NCBI GenBank assembly: GCA_023391955.1 | Contig: JAEWAA010000041.1 | Location: 1-8,417, forward strand | DNA from: Bacillota bacterium | Lineage (GTDB): Bacteria; Bacillota; Bacilli; Paenibacillales; NBRC-103111 | Reading direction: 5' to 3' | DNA length: 8,417 nt | Shown here: positions 6,620-8,417 of the stretch, piece after piece | Layout: each line of letters starts with the position of its first letter | Position numbering within the stretch: position 1 is the first letter of the stretch | Position numbers and translations under genes: made by a program | Notes under the pieces: model-generated | Database searches by the model: none | Told to the model about the DNA's origin: nothing | What the model saw: only the letters and a program-made list of their open reading frames with translations

Positions 6620-7138
6620 TTATTTTTGCTTGTAGATTTCCCGCATCACATGTCCCAGCTCGGGGAGGATGATCCGGGTCATGGCCAGCTTAACGGCTCC
6701 CGTTGATCCGGGCATGGAGAAGATGGCAGTCTGCCCCTTCACACCGGCAATGGCGCGGCTTAAGATGGCGGCTGTGCCAATATCCTCTGTAAAGCTCAGG
6801 TAGCGGAAAATTTCACCGAAGCCGTGCATTTCCTTATCCAGGAGCTCCTTTACTGCTTCATAGGCATTATCCCGGGGGGCGATGCCTGTCCCGCCGTTCA
6901 TCAAAACCGCTTCCACCTCAGGGTTGGCGGCCGCCTGGAGCAGCAGCTCCTGAATGCCGGCTCTGTCGTCTTTGATCACGTGGTATTCGGTCACTACATG
7001 CCCTGCCTCCTCCAGCAGCTGCCGGATGGTTTGGCCGCTTTTGTCGGTATCGGGAGTACGGGTATCGGATAGGGTCAAAATCATACACCGGACGCTGGAC
7101 GGGGCTTCACGCCGGTGAATCTGGACGGAGGTTTCCAT
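6620..7138 (-). CDS. moaB: MoaB, molybdopterin adenylyltransferase family (molybdenum cofactor synthesis)
   Basis: The 172-residue protein belongs to the MoaB/MogA family. Members adenylylate molybdopterin with ATP to give MPT-AMP before molybdenum insertion. Signatures in order are TLSDTR (22-27), the MPT-binding loop NGGTGIAPRD (81-90), FRYLSF followed by IGTAAILSRA (111-129) and SMPGSTGAV (141-149). These fit MoaB of Bacillus-type bacteria, and the length is normal. AAGGAG (7146-7151 on the minus strand) lies 7 bases before the ATG. The gene stands alone: no other cofactor gene is visible in the window, so other pathway genes must lie elsewhere if the pathway is active. It is convergent with the hemerythrin gene and divergent from the GTPase gene. 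Some MoaB proteins, such as that of E. coli, are not needed for cofactor synthesis, so activity is inferred. Confidence 0.93.
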   Translation of the reverse strand: METSVQIHRREAPSSVRCMILTLSDTRTPDTDKSGQTIRQLLEEAGHVVTEYHVIKDDRAGIQELLLQAAANPEVEAVLMNGGTGIAPRDNAYEAVKELLDKEMHGFGEIFRYLSFTEDIGTAAILSRAIAGVKGQTAIFSMPGSTGAVKLAMTRIILPELGHVMREIYKQK

Positions 7139-7145
7139 ATTGAGG

Positions 7146-7151
7146 CTCCTT
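7146..7151 (-). promoter_or_regulatory. moaB ribosome binding site
   Basis: AAGGAG on the minus strand, 7 bases before the start codon at 7138. It supports that start for a 172-residue product. Confidence 0.8.
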
Positions 7152-7161
7152 GTTTAGTAGT

Positions 7162-7180
7162 GAAGCCGTATTGCGGCTTC
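7162..7180 (-). other. Stem-loop in the predicted moaB 5' untranslated region
   Basis: GAAGCCG/CGGCTTC forms a perfect 7-bp stem with a 5-base loop. On the minus strand it falls between the candidate promoter and the ribosome binding site of moaB. No T-run follows, so it is not an obvious terminator. It is far too small for the known molybdenum cofactor riboswitch. It could stabilise the 5' end of the transcript. Confidence 0.4.
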
Positions 7181-7192
7181 CGGCTTGTTCCA

Positions 7193-7221
7193 AGTGTACC
7201 ACAGAACACTGCGATTGACAG
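7193..7221 (-). promoter_or_regulatory. Candidate moaB promoter
   Basis: Read on the minus strand: CTGTCA (-35, four of six), a 17-base spacer, then TACACT (-10, four of six) directly preceded by TGG, an extended -10 motif. A start near 7187 would give a moaB leader of about 50 bases containing the 7162-7180 stem-loop. Its -35 overlaps the -35 of the plus-strand promoter. Confidence 0.4.
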
Positions 7222-7243
7222 GCTGAAATCCAGAGACTATAGT
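7215..7243 (+). promoter_or_regulatory. Near-consensus sigma-A promoter of the COG0523 GTPase gene
   Basis: A perfect -35 TTGACA (7215-7220), a 17-base spacer and TATAGT (7238-7243, five of six). Transcription should start near 7250, about 70 bases before the GTPase start codon. Such a strong promoter fits a gene held off by a repressor, and a Zur-like operator lies just downstream. Confidence 0.8.
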
Positions 7244-7278
7244 ATTACCATTGTGAGTAATCGTAACAATTACCATTG
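7244..7278 (+). repeat. Direct repeat ATTACCATTG flanking the GTPase transcription start
   Basis: Two identical 10-base copies, at 7244-7253 and 7269-7278, start 25 bases apart. The second forms the right half of the Zur-like operator. The first adjoins the -10 box and faces a GTAAT at 7257-7261 as an inverted ATTAC-N8-GTAAT, so it could contact a second repressor dimer. Confidence 0.7.
7261..7275 (+). promoter_or_regulatory. Zur-like operator (zinc-responsive repressor site)
   Basis: TCGTAAC-A-ATTACCA matches the Bacillus-type Zur box TCGTAAT-N-ATTACGA at 12 of 14 positions in the same 7-1-7 inverted arrangement. It sits about 10-25 bases downstream of the predicted transcription start, where a bound repressor would block promoter clearance. 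The downstream gene encodes a His-rich COG0523 GTPase, a class known to be Zur-regulated (YciC in Bacillus subtilis), which supports the call. Confidence 0.75.
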
Positions 7279-7304
7279 AGCGGCTCTTTTGACAGGAGCC
7301 TTGA

Positions 7305-7312
7305 AAGGGGAG
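7305..7312 (+). promoter_or_regulatory. Ribosome binding site that sets the GTPase start
   Basis: AAGGGGAG ends 7 bases before the ATG at 7320 but only 1 base before the in-frame ATG at 7314, so 7320 is the better start. A GGCTC/GAGCC stem (7282-7300) lies just upstream in the leader. Confidence 0.7.
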
Positions 7313-7319
7313 CATGTGG

Positions 7320-8417
7320 ATGGAACGTCCTGTGCCGGTCTATATATTGGCAGGGTTTTTGGGGAGCGGCAAAACGACCTTATTAAGCCGGATCATCCGG
7401 TCTCTGCAGGAAAAGGGGCAGAAGCCCGCAGTTGTGATGAATGAGCTGGGCGAGGTGAATCTGGACGGGGTGGCCGTGGGCCTGGAGGTGCCTATGGCGG
7501 AGCTCCTGGACGGGTGCATCTGCTGTACGGTCCAAGGGGATTTGGGGATTGCGGTCCAGCAGCTGATCCGGGATGAAGCTCCCGATGCCATATTTATTGA
7601 AGCTACCGGTGTGGCCAATCCCATGGAAATTCTGGACGGCGTAACGGAGGCATCCCTGTACACCCGCATGGAGCTGAAGGGTGTGATTACGGTTGCGGAT
7701 GCGGCTATGCTGGTGGATGAAACGGCCAAGGCAACAGGAAAAACCTACCGTTTGCTGGAGGAGCAGATCCGCTGCGCCTCTTTGATCGTCCTGAACAAAA
7801 CGGATTTGGTGGACGAGCCGGTGCTGGTTTCCCTGGAAGAGACGCTGCGGGGATGGAATCCCCATGGGTTGCTGGTCCGTGCGGTGAAATCGGACATCGA
7901 CCTGGGGCTGCTGGACCGGCTGGACGGTTCGCCGAAGCAGAAGGACACCGCATGTGCGTGCGGAGAAGGACATGGGCATGACGCCTCGCATGGGCATGAG
8001 CATGGGGAAGGAGAGCATGGCAGCGAGCATGGACACGGACATAACTGTGGGCATGAGCGTGGTGAGCAAACGGAGCACGGATGTGGTTGCAGTGGTCACG
8101 ATCACGACCATGATCACCACCACGACCATGATCACCATGACCATGACCATCCTGGGGGATATCACCACAGCCATGAGCATGTGATGGTATACACCCGGTA
8201 TCTTTCGGGACCGGTGGACAGCGAGGCCTTCGAGGCTTTGGTGGGCCGGTTGCCGGAAGAGGTATACCGGGCCAAGGGTGTGCTCACCTTCAAGGATACC
8301 TCAAGCCGCTACCTGTTCCAATATGCCTACCGGCAGGCAGATTTTATGAAGATTACACCCCAGATCAACGTTCCTGATGTGGTGGTGTTTATTGGAGAGC
8401 AGATCCCCCGTGCATTC
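7320..8417 (+). CDS. COG0523/G3E-family GTPase, His-rich zinc metallochaperone type (3' end outside window)
   Basis: 366 residues are readable with no stop before the right edge. N-terminal GTPase motifs: Walker A GFLGSGKTT (12-20), the metal-binding CxCC signature CICC (66-69) in GCICCT, the G3E-type EATG (94-97) and NKTD (159-162) for guanine recognition. A region at 212-287 carries 26 histidines and 5 cysteines, mostly as HGH, HDH and CxC units, typical of metal storage or sensing. A CobW C-terminal domain follows from about 288 (VMVYTRYLSGPVD onward) and runs off the window. COG0523 proteins of the YciC/ZNG1 branch deliver zinc to client enzymes using GTP hydrolysis and are induced on zinc starvation; the Zur-like operator upstream supports that branch over cobalt (CobW) or nitrile-hydratase roles. 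Divergent from moaB. Whether it is in an operon with other zinc genes cannot be seen. Confidence 0.92.
   Translation, partial: MERPVPVYILAGFLGSGKTTLLSRIIRSLQEKGQKPAVVMNELGEVNLDGVAVGLEVPMAELLDGCICCTVQGDLGIAVQQLIRDEAPDAIFIEATGVANPMEILDGVTEASLYTRMELKGVITVADAAMLVDETAKATGKTYRLLEEQIRCASLIVLNKTDLVDEPVLVSLEETLRGWNPHGLLVRAVKSDIDLGLLDRLDGSPKQKDTACACGEGHGHDASHGHEHGEGEHGSEHGHGHNCGHERGEQTEHGCGCSGHDHDHDHHHDHDHHDHDHPGGYHHSHEHVMVYTRYLSGPVDSEAFEALVGRLPEEVYRAKGVLTFKDTSSRYLFQYAYRQADFMKITPQINVPDVVVFIGEQIPRAF
8103..8137 (+). repeat. 18-base period tandem repeat encoding the densest His tract
   Basis: The 17-base unit CACGACCATGATCACCA occurs at 8103-8119 and again at 8121-8137, in phase with the codons and encoding HDHDH-type units. 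It lies inside the His-rich region of the GTPase gene (about 7970-8182) and suggests growth of the tract by duplication or slippage. Confidence 0.75.

Noticed and set aside
7383..8184. Long open frames on both strands across the GTPase His-rich region (Met/Thr/Val-rich or Pro/His-rich readings).
   Set aside because: They are alternate-frame readings of repeated CAT/CAC and GGN codons; the plus frame from 7320 carries all the conserved GTPase motifs.
1..8417. Insertion sequences, CRISPR arrays, tRNA or rRNA genes and phage attachment sites.
   Set aside because: No terminal inverted repeats, transposase motifs, regularly spaced repeats or RNA-gene signatures were seen on either strand.

Overview
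The window looks like chromosome from a moderately GC-rich Gram-positive bacterium of the Bacillota, most likely a Paenibacillus-type organism. This is an inference from purine-rich AGGAGG-type ribosome binding sites in front of most genes, consensus-like sigma-A promoter elements, a Bacillus-type Zur operator and the gene families present. There are no rRNA or tRNA genes, CRISPR arrays or insertion sequences.

Layout. (1) Positions 1-272 hold the C-terminal end of an FG-GAP/VCBS calcium-binding repeat protein, closed by a GNRA-loop terminator. (2) Positions 444-5955 form a three-gene plus-strand glycosylation operon. Its genes are a 1299-residue membrane protein that appears to fuse two GT-C glycosyltransferase modules with two extracytoplasmic carbohydrate-binding-like domains, a DPM1/GtrB-type polyprenyl-phosphate glycosyltransferase (GT2), and a GtrA-type membrane protein. 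The operon ends at a strong terminator. (3) Positions 6149-6556 hold a single-domain bacteriohemerythrin with all seven di-iron ligands, behind an AT-rich leader. (4) Positions 6620-7138 hold moaB on the minus strand, convergent with the hemerythrin gene across a shared hairpin. (5) From 7320 to the right edge runs a COG0523/G3E GTPase of the zinc-metallochaperone type with a 70-residue region containing 26 histidines. It is divergent from moaB and preceded by a near-consensus promoter and a Zur-like operator.

How the genes fit together. The GT2 enzyme would load a sugar onto undecaprenyl phosphate in the cytoplasm. The GtrA protein would help present it on the outer face of the membrane, and the GT-C protein would transfer it to an acceptor outside the cell. 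This matches the logic of three-component Gtr and protein O-mannosylation systems. The fused double GT-C architecture is the most unusual item here: one polypeptide might accept two donors or perform two successive transfers. The GTPase is predicted to be induced by zinc starvation through loss of Zur repression. Its promoter and a candidate moaB promoter on the other strand overlap at their -35 elements, so the two divergent genes may compete for RNA polymerase.
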